Assembly (NCBI RefSeq): GCF_016734815.1
Contig: NZ_JAERQF010000008.1
Coordinates: forward strand, 100,800-164,799
Source: Hymenobacter rubidus
GTDB lineage: Bacteria > Bacteroidota > Bacteroidia > Cytophagales > Hymenobacteraceae
Reading direction: 5' to 3'
Length of the DNA: 64,000 nucleotides
Shown here: positions 1 through 7,230 of the stretch, one piece after another
Layout: each line of letters opens with the position of its first letter
How positions within the stretch are numbered: the first letter of the stretch is position 1
Translations under genes and position numbers: made by a program
Notes under the pieces: generated by a model
Databases searched by the model: none
The model's input: the letters and a program-made list of their open reading frames with translations, nothing else
What the model was told of the DNA's origin: nothing

Positions 1-1034
1 GGGACCTGCCCAGTGCCCTGCAAGCCAGGGGCGGCTGGACCAACCGCAGCATCGTGGGCTGGTTTTCGGAGTATGCCCAACTCATGGCCCGCCGCCTCGG
101 CGACCGGGTGCCGCACTGGGCCGTGCTCAACGAGCCCATGGTCTTTGTGGGCGCCGGGCACTTGCTGGGCATTCATGCGCCCGGCCGGCGGCACCTGGGG
201 GCCTTTCTGGCGGCGGCCCACCACGCCACGCTGGCCCAGGCCGAAGGCGGCCGCGCCCTGCGCGCCCTGCTCCCCAATGCGGCCCGGATTGGCACCACGT
301 TTTCGTGCTCATACGTCATGCCCCACCGCCCCGGCAACCGCTTCGACGAAGCCGCCACCCGCCGCGCCGACGCCCTGCTGAACCGCTTTTTTGTGGAGCC
401 CACCCTCGGCCTGGGCTACCCCACGGCCGAACTGCCCGCCCTGCGCTGGCTGCTGGAGCGCTACCAAAAGCCCGGCGACGAACAGCGCATGGCCTTCGAT
501 TTTGACTTCTGGGGCATTCAGAACTACACCCGCGAGGTGGTGAAATTTTCGCCCTGGCTGCCGCTGCAATGGGCCGCCCTGGTGCCGGCCAAGCAGCGCG
601 GCGTGCCCTACACCGACATGGGCTGGGAGGTGTATCCGGAATCGATTTACCAAATGTTGAAACAGTATGGAGCCTATCCAAATGCGCCAAAACTGCTGAT
701 AACGGAAAGTGGCTCAGCGTTCCCGGATGTGGTAGCGGAGGGGCGGGTGCACGACGCCGCGCGCCGCGCCTACCTGCAGGCCGCCATTGGGCAGGTGCTG
801 CGGGCCAAGCGTGAGGGCGTGGACGTGGGCGGCTATTTCGCCTGGAGTCTAACCGATAATTTCGAATGGGCCGAGGGCTACGGCCCGCGCTTCGGCCTCA
901 TCCACGTCGATTACGAGACGCAGGAGCGGATTTTGAAGGACTCAGGGCGCTGGTATAAGAAATTCCTAAGCGGTGCGGCAGTGGTCAATAGCGCGGAAGT
1001 GGCATTGCGCACTGGCGCAAATACGGTGCAGTAA
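1..1034 (+). CDS. Glycoside hydrolase family 1 (beta-glucosidase-like), 5' end outside window
   Basis: The reading frame is open from the first full codon at base 3 and starts with DLPSALQARGGW, typical of the conserved middle of GH1 enzymes, so the N-terminal third lies before the window. GH1 enzymes are retaining glycosidases that cleave beta-linked sugars from the non-reducing end. The acid/base glutamate is visible in LNEP (near base 131). The nucleophile is in LLITESGSAF (near base 705), where most relatives read TENG. The segment GGYFAWSLTDNFEWAEGY near the end is the aglycone-side signature, and the C-terminus looks complete. There is no signal peptide to judge. Substrate cannot be told from sequence. 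The protein ends just before a short repeat. Confidence 0.9.
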   Translation, partial: DLPSALQARGGWTNRSIVGWFSEYAQLMARRLGDRVPHWAVLNEPMVFVGAGHLLGIHAPGRRHLGAFLAAAHHATLAQAEGGRALRALLPNAARIGTTFSCSYVMPHRPGNRFDEAATRRADALLNRFFVEPTLGLGYPTAELPALRWLLERYQKPGDEQRMAFDFDFWGIQNYTREVVKFSPWLPLQWAALVPAKQRGVPYTDMGWEVYPESIYQMLKQYGAYPNAPKLLITESGSAFPDVVAEGRVHDAARRAYLQAAIGQVLRAKREGVDVGGYFAWSLTDNFEWAEGYGPRFGLIHVDYETQERILKDSGRWYKKFLSGAAVVNSAEVALRTGANTVQ

Positions 1035-1080
1035 GCCTGGCCATCATGCCGAGCGCTGCCGAGGCATGACTGGCGGAAAG

Positions 1081-1105
1081 CGCGGACTTGCAGAGTCCAC
1101 GCTAC
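1081..1105 (-). repeat. Short hairpin repeat, family R2, copy 1
   Basis: On the minus strand this reads GTAGC, two variable bases, GGACTCTG, then AGTCCGCG, with GGACT and AGTCC forming a hairpin. A second copy lies at 6274-6297 in the pnkp pseudogene. It sits between the GH1 stop codon and the 3' end of the next gene. Confidence 0.6.
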
Positions 1106-1106
1106 A

Positions 1107-1778
1107 TCACAGCAGCATATCGCGGCAGCTCAGAAACTTCTCAACCAACTGCTCTGGCCGCTGCTCGTCAAATTCCTCAAAGCCCAGCACGAAGGCCGGC
1201 GCGGGCTGCACGAATTTGATGGCCTTGTTCACCGCTTCCAAGTAGGCGCTGATGCGGTTTTTGCTGCCTTCAGCGGCGGCAAACACGGCATCCCAGCGCA
1301 ATGCCTCCGGGTCTTTGCGCACCAGAAACGGAATGACGAAAGGCACAAAGCGTCCGAAAATCGGGTTTTCGTCGGTAGTCAGGCGGGTATCGGGCCAAAT
1401 GTGAAATTCGGCGAACGAGACGGGCGGCACTACCACGAAAGAAGTCTTTTCAACGGTCATTTCCGCGAATAACTCCAAGCGGTTGGGCTGGGTGTAGAAC
1501 TGGGCGTAGGCCGCATACCACACCGTCACCCCCACTTGGTTCACCAGCTGGTAGGGATGGAACGTGCTGGCAATGCCCAGTCCGCCGTGGTTGCCGATGA
1601 CGAGGTTATACAATTCGCCAAACTTCGCTAAATCAGTAGATTGCTGGTAGGGGTAATTGGTGAGGCCATAGAGATAAAAGCTGGCGAAGTCATTGAGGGA
1701 AGGGCCGGTAGGCGCGGCGGGAGGGGTGGTATCGGACAAAACAGAGTTGGCCGGTGAAAATTGGTGCGGCTGGGACAA
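1107..1778 (-). CDS. Hypothetical protein
   Basis: I do not recognise a family. The 223-residue product has no signal peptide, membrane segment or cysteine-rich motif. It has a mixed hydrophobic/aromatic composition and a proline-rich N-terminus (DTTPPAAPTGPS). No ATG is available near the beginning. The longest frame starts with TTG at 1778, so the start is uncertain and the true protein may be shorter. It lies 43 bases downstream of the lipoprotein gene on the same strand, so the two may be cotranscribed. The even codon use and length support a real gene. Confidence 0.6.
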   Translation of the reverse strand: MSQPHQFSPANSVLSDTTPPAAPTGPSLNDFASFYLYGLTNYPYQQSTDLAKFGELYNLVIGNHGGLGIASTFHPYQLVNQVGVTVWYAAYAQFYTQPNRLELFAEMTVEKTSFVVVPPVSFAEFHIWPDTRLTTDENPIFGRFVPFVIPFLVRKDPEALRWDAVFAAAEGSKNRISAYLEAVNKAIKFVQPAPAFVLGFEEFDEQRPEQLVEKFLSCRDMLL

Positions 1779-1821
1779 ATTTCGGGAAAGTACTCGTTTG
1801 CAGCGCTGTCAGGCACGTAAA

Positions 1822-2586
1822 TCACGAAATCCAAAGCTCTTCCGCTTGTTTGATATGCCAATTGCCGTTGGTTTTTTCCACCAGTAAAATCTCTCCAAAA
1901 CCACACTTGCTTCCACAACTCATATCGTACCGAAGTAATGCTTTGGTTTGCGTTGCGTTGAATACAATTTTCGAAAAGCGAACGGTAGTACGCTCCCAAT
2001 TAAATCGCCTTTTGCTAGTTGAGGGGCGTGAAATAATTTTTGCCGTGCAAAGTTGAAAATCAGTTGGTAAAATATCCGATTGCAGGGCATTGAGTTGATG
2101 AATAGCGTCAGCGGTGTCACTCCGAACAACCTGAGAAAACAGCAAATTTATTCGGATATTTAGTTGAGAAAATGCGTCAGGGCTTTCTGTAGCTTGGGAT
2201 GCTGGGGGCAAGGTGAAGGGATGAATTCCTCGACGCAAATCCGTATCCAGATAAATTGTCTTAAATCGTGCACTGTCACCGAAAAGCCGGTTCTGCTGAA
2301 CTGCCTCTAATTCTTTTCGAACTGTCTCATATCGCCTGAATTCCTCAGTGCCGAGCTTAAAATCGGAACCTTGCGGAAACTGTAATTGGATTGCCTCCCG
2401 GATTTGCTCGTTGGCGCTATCAGGCAAATAGCTGCTGTAGAAACGCTGCTCAATTAGCTCGGTCAGCACTTGGTTATAAAGCCGCTTCTTCGGGTCGGTA
2501 TGCGTGCAGGGGCATTCCCTAAAGCTGGGCGGCTGTGGCTTGGCGCACATCGTGAGCAGCAGGAGCAAAAGGAAAAGTGGTTTCAT
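1822..2586 (-). CDS. Hypothetical lipoprotein
   Basis: The 254-residue product begins MKPLFLLLLLLTMCAKPQ, a short lipoprotein signal peptide ending in a lipobox (LTMC), so it should be lipid-anchored on the periplasmic side. A longer frame runs back to 2703 but overlaps the hen1 remnant and lacks signal features, so I chose the ATG at 2584-2586. The mature part contains a CPC motif (FRECPC) and a second cysteine pair (CGSKCGFGE) near the C-terminus. No enzymatic family is recognised. The C-terminal stretch LLVEKTNGNWHIKQAEELW resembles the end of small NTF2-like or hypothetical secreted domains, which is only an impression. GC is lower than in the core genes. Confidence 0.65.
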   Translation of the reverse strand: MKPLFLLLLLLTMCAKPQPPSFRECPCTHTDPKKRLYNQVLTELIEQRFYSSYLPDSANEQIREAIQLQFPQGSDFKLGTEEFRRYETVRKELEAVQQNRLFGDSARFKTIYLDTDLRRGIHPFTLPPASQATESPDAFSQLNIRINLLFSQVVRSDTADAIHQLNALQSDILPTDFQLCTAKIISRPSTSKRRFNWERTTVRFSKIVFNATQTKALLRYDMSCGSKCGFGEILLVEKTNGNWHIKQAEELWIS

Positions 2587-2680
2587 AGGAAGTTCAGGGT
2601 TTCTGAGCGGCAAGAGAAGCTTATGTAGCTTGCCGAAACTTGTGCGCTGCCTCCCAACGCTGCGCAATCCGTAATAGTCT

Positions 2681-2908
2681 ATGCTCCTCACCATCTCCAC
2701 CACCTACCAGCCCGCTACCGACCTGGGCTACCTGCTGCACAAGAACCCGGCGCGCCTGCAGAGCATCGAAGTAGCCTCAAGGTCCCCGAACTCTCCCTTA
2801 TCCTCCTCATTGGCAGCACGGGCGCGGGCAAATCCACGTTTGCGCGGCGCCTGTTCAAGCCCACGGAAATCGTGTTGTCGGATGCCTGCCGGGACCTGGT
2901 GGCCGACG
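2681..2908 (+). pseudogene. hen1: Scar of a Hen1-Pnkp RNA repair operon
   Basis: The ATG at 2681 begins 31 codons that match the very conserved N-terminus of bacterial Hen1 (MLLTISTTYQPATDLGYLL). Hen1 is the RNA 3'-terminal ribose 2'-O-methyltransferase. At base 2775 the sequence switches abruptly to 134 bases that are about 94 percent identical by eye to 4833-4966, the 5' part of the pnkp kinase domain, including the P-loop GSTGAGKST. The join is out of frame: the pnkp part is in the frame of base 2776, hen1 in that of 2681. Neither gene continues past 2908. This is a deletion or recombination scar and codes for nothing functional. Most kinase-part differences are synonymous, so it came from a related but not identical pnkp. 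Confidence 0.8.
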
Positions 2909-2963
2909 GAACCGGGCGCGGTCGGCTCCTTGTTTCTACCTTGCCGCTCTAAATCATGCGCCC

Positions 2964-3125
2964 ATGAAGCCTACTATACCCACTGCCCGCCAAGCCGCCA
3001 AGCGCCAGCAAATTGCCGAAGCCATGCGTGCCTCGTTCCGTATCGAGGGCATCCAGGTATCGGCCGAGCAGGCGCAGGCCGCCTTGCGCAAGGTGGAAGC
3101 TAGCCTGGGGAAAGCGTCCGCATAA
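2964..3125 (+). CDS. Probable anti-Fic (VbhA-like) antitoxin, 53 residues
   Basis: A small frame starting ATG at 2964 encodes a charged, helical 53-residue protein. It contains SFRIEG at residues 24-29, an exact match to the inhibitory-helix motif (S/T)xxxE(G/N) by which anti-Fic proteins block ATP binding in Fic enzymes. This is a motif match, not an alignment. Its last 26 bases overlap the 3' end of the fic gene on the other strand, so the two genes are convergent. Class I antitoxins are normally encoded upstream of and in line with fic, so this arrangement is unusual. The motif and the position beside fic make the assignment likely. Because of its size, chance remains possible. Confidence 0.6.
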   Translation: MKPTIPTARQAAKRQQIAEAMRASFRIEGIQVSAEQAQAALRKVEASLGKASA

Positions 3126-3684
3126 GGACCTGCATGGGCGCGTAGTTGCCCAGGCCGCTCTGTTGCACGCCCGCCACGTAGCGCGGGAAGGCGGCGGCGT
3201 CAATCAGTTCCCAGCGCAGCCGCTCGTATCCTTGCTGTTCCAACATCAGGTTGGCCAGCAGGCGGGCGGTGCGGCCGTTGCCTTCCCGGAATGGGTGAAT
3301 GAACAGCAACTCGCCGTGGATGGCACCCACCCGGTCCAACAAAGCGTTGTGGTCGGCTGGCAAGGGCTCGCGCAGCCATTCCTGCTCAAACTGCTGCATC
3401 GAAGCGGGCAAAAACCGGGCGGCCGGAAAGGTAAAGCCGCCTTTGGAAATATTCACCTCACGGTAGCGGCCCGCGAAGGCATAGAGATGGCCCAGCGCCA
3501 GCTGGTGCATTTCCAGCAGATAGTTCAGGGTGAATTTGGTGGTGGGCATGAGGGCTTCCGTCAGCACGATATCGGCCCGCAGAAAACCTTCAAACTCGGC
3601 CAAGCCAATGGCTGTGGCATCGGTCAGGCCCAGCAGATTTGGCAGGATTTCGCTTTCGTGAGCAGAGGCGCGGTACTTATCCAT
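3100..3684 (-). CDS. Fic-domain AMP transferase
   Basis: The 194-residue protein carries the Fic signature HPFREGNGRTAR near residues 129-140. The catalytic histidine, the acidic metal ligand and the anion-hole glycines are all present. Fic enzymes usually transfer AMP from ATP to a hydroxyl of a target protein. The upstream part (ILPNLLGL, FAGRYREVNISKGGFTFP) follows the compact Bacteroidota Fic form, where the flap before the active site is intact. No inhibitory (S/T)xxxE(G/N) helix is seen inside the protein, which fits class I regulation by a separate antitoxin. It is third in a row with the HAD and unknown genes, 8 bases after the latter. The target is unknown. Confidence 0.88.
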   Translation of the reverse strand: MDKYRASAHESEILPNLLGLTDATAIGLAEFEGFLRADIVLTEALMPTTKFTLNYLLEMHQLALGHLYAFAGRYREVNISKGGFTFPAARFLPASMQQFEQEWLREPLPADHNALLDRVGAIHGELLFIHPFREGNGRTARLLANLMLEQQGYERLRWELIDAAAFPRYVAGVQQSGLGNYAPMQVLMRTLSPG

Positions 3685-3692
3685 GCGGGAAA

Positions 3693-4241
3693 TTATTCCT
3701 CAAGCATTCGTTGGCTGATTAATCCTTGATTTGATTTCCGGGCTTTTTTGCGGTCCTCCGACTTCTCCCAATTGAGGTAACGATTTCTGCTGTCGGCATG
3801 GAAATGCATATTTCTATCTGACAAAAGAGAAGCTTGTTTAAACATCACGCCATTAAATGGACAGGTGACATAAGGGCAGTTGTGTTTAGAATAAATACCA
3901 AAGTTGCGGTATCTTATTTTTTTGTTTTCTAGTATTCGTTGCTGATTTGCTTTGATATCTTCCCAGGCTTGATGCTCATCAGCTAACGTCAAGTTTTCGC
4001 CCAGCGTATTCACTTCAAAATACGTCTGTGGGTCTTTCAATTGCAGAAAGTCAAACGTCTTCGCAAACGCTGCAACCGCCACTTTCCGTAGCTCAAGTTT
4101 CTCTTCGAGGCTGAGTTTCGTAGTTTCCACGATGGAGCGAAATAGCCCCAGCGTATTGAAATCCGTGAACTTCTTGTGGTTCTCAATCAGGTGTAGATAC
4201 TCCCCGAAGGTGAGCGTGTTGAATTGCTTGCCGACTTTCAT
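3693..4241 (-). CDS. Hypothetical protein with a C-terminal CPxxxCP motif
   Basis: I do not recognise this 182-residue family. The N-terminal two thirds is predicted helical and charged. The C-terminal third contains HNCPYVTCPFNGVMFKQ followed by MHFHADS and a very basic tail (KSEDRKKARKS). The C-x4-C pair plus histidines could bind a metal, and the tail could bind nucleic acid; both are inferences. The gene lies between a HAD-family gene (18-base gap) and fic (8-base gap), all on the minus strand, so it is probably part of a three-gene operon. GC is lower than in core genes, suggesting transfer. Confidence 0.65.
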   Translation of the reverse strand: MKVGKQFNTLTFGEYLHLIENHKKFTDFNTLGLFRSIVETTKLSLEEKLELRKVAVAAFAKTFDFLQLKDPQTYFEVNTLGENLTLADEHQAWEDIKANQQRILENKKIRYRNFGIYSKHNCPYVTCPFNGVMFKQASLLSDRNMHFHADSRNRYLNWEKSEDRKKARKSNQGLISQRMLEE

Positions 4242-4259
4242 TCGTGAGGCGTTATTTAG

Positions 4260-4790
4260 TTAATGCTGTTGGGCTTCGTGTTTGAACGCTGCAAACTCTT
4301 CTTCAAACGCCATTCGGGACGGGGAATCTGGCTGGCCGTATTGCGCGGTAAGATGGTCAGCAAAGGAAGTGAGCGGAGTTTTAAGCGATTCTTGCAGTTT
4401 GGTTTGAACAGTGAACAGCTCGTTGGGACGACTCAAGTCGACAACAATTAGTCGGTCGGCTACCTGACGGGTGGTTAGCCGAGCTATTTCTGCTTGAAAT
4501 GGATTGTCATCAACCCAATAGAAATCAGATTCCAACTCAATAGCTTCGGTTTTGAGCGCGTCCCAGTTTGTGGAATGCACAGCATCTTTAAGCTGCTCAA
4601 GTGTCGAGGGAAGCAGAAATTGCGAGAGATATTTGAGCGCGGACTGGCTGTCGCCTTTGCAATGCGTGGTCAGCCAGTAGCAATCAAATTGTTGCGTGAC
4701 GAAAGCAACAAACGCATCAACGCCGGGCGCAGCTCGCGTATTTTTTGACGTAAGCAAAACGCCGTCAATGTCTAAATAGAGCTTCGCCAT
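4260..4790 (-). CDS. HAD-superfamily protein, RNA-repair-associated type
   Basis: The 176-residue protein has the HAD motif I DIDGVLL near the N-terminus (nucleophile and acid aspartates present), motif II as WLTTHCKG, and a motif IV-like WVDDNP. The overall pattern resembles the small HAD group that Pfam links to Swiss-army-knife RNA repair proteins (HAD_SAK), which I recall rather than searched. A phosphatase role on RNA ends or nucleotides would fit its position next to pnkp. It is first in the HAD / unknown / fic row. Its ATG at 4790 is only 28 bases from the divergent pnkp ATG, leaving almost no room for separate promoters. Confidence 0.7.
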   Translation of the reverse strand: MAKLYLDIDGVLLTSKNTRAAPGVDAFVAFVTQQFDCYWLTTHCKGDSQSALKYLSQFLLPSTLEQLKDAVHSTNWDALKTEAIELESDFYWVDDNPFQAEIARLTTRQVADRLIVVDLSRPNELFTVQTKLQESLKTPLTSFADHLTAQYGQPDSPSRMAFEEEFAAFKHEAQQH

Positions 4791-5507
4791 TGGGTGGAGT
4801 CATCATTTGCCCGAAACAATGCCCCAAGATACCCTCAAGGTGCCCGAACTCTCCCTTATTATCCTCATTGGCAGCACGGGCGCGGGCAAGTCCACGTTTG
4901 CGCGGCGCTTGTTTAAGCCCACGGAAATCGTGTCGTCGGATGCCTGCCGGGGCCTGGTGGCCGACGATGAAAACGACCAATCGGTCAGCAAAGACGCCTT
5001 TGAACTGCTGCACTACCTGGTGGCCATGCGCCTGAAGCGCGGGCTGCTCACCGTGGTCGATGCCACCAACGTGCAGGAGGAAGGCCGCAAGCCCCTGGTG
5101 GCCTTGGCCCGCCAATACCACGTGCTGCCCGTGGCGATAGTGCTCGACGTCGTGGCCCAGGAGCGCAACGCCCAGCGCCCCGACCGCCGCCATCTGGGCC
5201 GGCACGTCATCGCCAGCCACCGCCAGCAGCTGCGCCGCAGCCTGCGCAACCTCAAGCAGGAGGGCTTCCGGCACATCCACCACCTGCGCAACGTGGGCGA
5301 AATCGACGCCATCCAGTCCATCACCCGCGACCGCCTCTACAACAACCGCCAAGAGGAAACCGGCCCCTTCGACATCATCGGCGACGTGCACGGCTGCTAC
5401 GAGGAACTGCGCGCGCTGCTGGAGAAACTGGGGTATCAGATTACGGAAGAGCCGATTACGGACGTGCGGGATTTGGGCGTGCGGGTGGCGCCGCCGTTGG
5501 CCGTGCA

Positions 5508-5636
5508 GGCGGGCGCCTCACCCCCTGACCCCCTCTCCGAAAAAGGAGAGGGGGCACCGGACCTGCGCAGTCATGCATCCGTTGAACGCACCCCCTCTCC
5601 TTTTTCGGAGAGGGGTCAGGGGGTGAGGCGCCCGCC
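5508..5636. repeat. Palindromic element R3 inserted in pnkp
   Basis: Two arms of about 45 bases (5508-5552 and 5593-5636) are nearly perfect inverted copies, starting GGCGGGCGCCTCACCCCC and differing by one base in a C run. About 40 bases of loop separate them. The element lies exactly between the Pnkp segments DLGVRVAPPLAVQ and RKAIFLGDLVDRGP and shifts the frame. No transposase is encoded, so it is a non-autonomous palindrome. No target duplication could be defined. Confidence 0.85.
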
Positions 5637-6273
5637 CGAACGACCCGCAAGGCCATTTTCCTCGGCGACCTCGTGGACCGCGGCCCCGCCTCCCCGCAAG
5701 TCCTGCGCCTGGTGATGAGCATGGTGCGCGACGGCACCGCCCTCTGCGTGCCCGGCAACCACGACATCAAGCTCCTGCGCCACCTCAACGGCAAAAACGT
5801 CACCATCAACCACGGCCTGGCCGAAACCCTGGCCCAGCTCGAACCCGAGCCCGAAGCCTTCAAAAGCGAAGTGCGCCGCTTCCTCGACGGCCTGGTGAGC
5901 CACTACGTGCTCGACGGCGGCAAGCTGGTCGTGGCCCACGCCGGCCTCACCGAGGAGATGCAGGGGCGCGGCTCGGGGGCCGTGCGAGCCTTCGCCCTGT
6001 TTGGCGAAAGCACCGGCGAGATTGACGAATTCGGCCTGCCCGTGCGCTACGAATGGGCCCGCGAGTACCGGGGCCGCGCCATGGTCGCCTTCGGCCATAC
6101 GCCCGTGCCCGATGCCGAATGGCTCAACAACACCATCGAACTCGACACCGGCTGCGTGTTCGGCGGCCGCCTCACCGCCCTGCGCTACCCCGAGCGCGAG
6201 CTCGTGGCCGTGCCCGCCGCGCAGGTTTACTGCGAGCCTGTGCGCCCGCTCAACTACCGCCGCAGCACGACAA

Positions 6274-6297
6274 GTAGCACGGACTCTGTAGTCCGCG
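6274..6297 (+). repeat. Short hairpin repeat R2, copy 2, at pnkp deletion junction
   Basis: This copy reads GTAGC, AC, GGACTCTGT, AGTCCGCG and is a close match to the reverse complement of 1081-1105. It occupies the point where the ligase domain of pnkp is deleted. Confidence 0.6.
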
Positions 6298-6650
6298 AGT
6301 CAGAACAACCCGCAGAGCCGGGGGCGAAGGCATGGTGGTGAAGCCCTACGACTTAATTCCCCAGGGCAAAGGCGGCCTGCTCCAGCCCGCCCTCAAGTGC
6401 CGCGGCCGCGAGTACCTGCGCATCATCTACGGCCCCGACTACCTGCTGCCCGGCCACCTCGACCGCCTCCGCCAGCGCAACGTGAAAGCCAAGCGCAACC
6501 TCGCCCTGCGCGAGTTCGCCCTCGGCGTCGAGGGCCTCGAACGCTTCGTGGCCGGCCAACCCCTGCGCCGCGTGCACCAGTGCGTCTTCGGGGTGCTAGC
6601 GCTGGAAAACGAGGCGGTGGACCCGCGGTTGTGATTTGTTTCCAAGTCAA

Positions 6651-6691
6651 AGCAACAAAAAAGCCGCTTCAACAACGGCTTTTTTGTTGCT
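6651..6691. terminator. Bidirectional intrinsic terminator
   Basis: The 16-base arms AGCAACAAAAAAGCCG and CGGCTTTTTTGTTGCT flank a 9-base loop, with A and T runs on either side. It lies between the pnkp remnant (plus strand) and the PIN gene (minus strand) and can serve both. Confidence 0.85.
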
Positions 6692-6703
6692 TGAGTAATT
6701 TAT

Positions 6704-7228
6704 TTAGAAAAGTTCACCTTGAATTTTTGCGTCAACTTTACAGCTGAATTTGATTTTTAATTCCCTGACAAGCTGAAAATCATTAATCCAACGGACATTC
6801 ATATTGTCGCAAACATTCGGGATTTTGATTCTATTGGAATTTGCTGCTGTAACTTTTATTTCCTTGGTAACAACACAAGCATGTGCTTTGATAGCATGAG
6901 CAATTAGCCAAGGGTCTGCCAACGAACGTTGTTTAGTGTTATCTACAAGGTATTTGTGTGATTCGTTGGCGGCATAAATCTGCTTTAGAATCTCAGTTAC
7001 GTTACCGTCAATTTTATCAATAGGGATTTTGCTTTTCTTCAGCCATTTGCCTAAGTCGTCTTCGGTATCGGCGACTTCATTATAGACCATTTGGGGAATG
7101 AAAACGCGCTTCTGTACACCAAGGTCATTGAGGACCTGCCAATATAATGGGCAAAAATCAGGAGAGTAATAGCTTTGCCAAGCTTGAATCAGCACGTTGG
7201 CATCGAGACAGTACGACTGTTGATTCAT
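6704..7228 (-). CDS. PIN-domain protein, DUF4411 type
   Basis: The 174-residue protein begins YCLDANVLIQAW, the first acidic motif of PIN nucleases. Further acidic residues follow in VYNEVADTEDD and SLADPWLIAHAIK, and VVTKEIK completes the fold, as in the DUF4411 group. PIN proteins are metal-dependent RNases that often act as toxins. It starts two bases after the stop of the XRE-metallopeptidase gene, so the pair is one operon. That pairing is common in Bacteroidota and proteobacteria and is thought to be toxin-antitoxin-like, with the metallopeptidase/DNA-binding protein as control partner. GC is clearly lower than in the core, indicating acquisition. Confidence 0.85.
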   Translation of the reverse strand: MNQQSYCLDANVLIQAWQSYYSPDFCPLYWQVLNDLGVQKRVFIPQMVYNEVADTEDDLGKWLKKSKIPIDKIDGNVTEILKQIYAANESHKYLVDNTKQRSLADPWLIAHAIKAHACVVTKEIKVTAANSNRIKIPNVCDNMNVRWINDFQLVRELKIKFSCKVDAKIQGELF

Positions 7229-7230
7229 GC

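Larger units (their letters stand above)
4819..6634 (+). pseudogene. pnkp: Polynucleotide kinase-phosphatase-ligase (Pnkp), doubly broken
   Basis: Bacterial Pnkp repairs cut RNA through three domains: kinase, metallophosphatase and ligase. The kinase is intact: P-loop GSTGAGKST, then SSDACRG and VVDATN, continuing to the phosphatase start DIIGDVHGCYEEL. A palindromic repeat (5508-5636) then interrupts the frame, so translation ends at 5715 (298 residues). In another frame the rest of the phosphatase follows (GDLVDRGP, PGNHD, AHAGLT, FGHTPV). After about 6270 the ligase N-terminal half, including the catalytic lysine motif, is missing, and the sequence resumes in a third frame with GEGMVVKPYD and CRGREYLRIIYG up to 6634. 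Roughly 240 residues are lost compared with the usual 850. A kinase-only product may still be made. The ATG at 4819 was preferred to the TTG at 4807. Confidence 0.9.

Noticed and set aside
2681..3103. A single 140-residue protein running through the hen1/pnkp scar
   Set aside because: Only its first 31 residues match Hen1; the rest is out of frame with pnkp and has no coding character.
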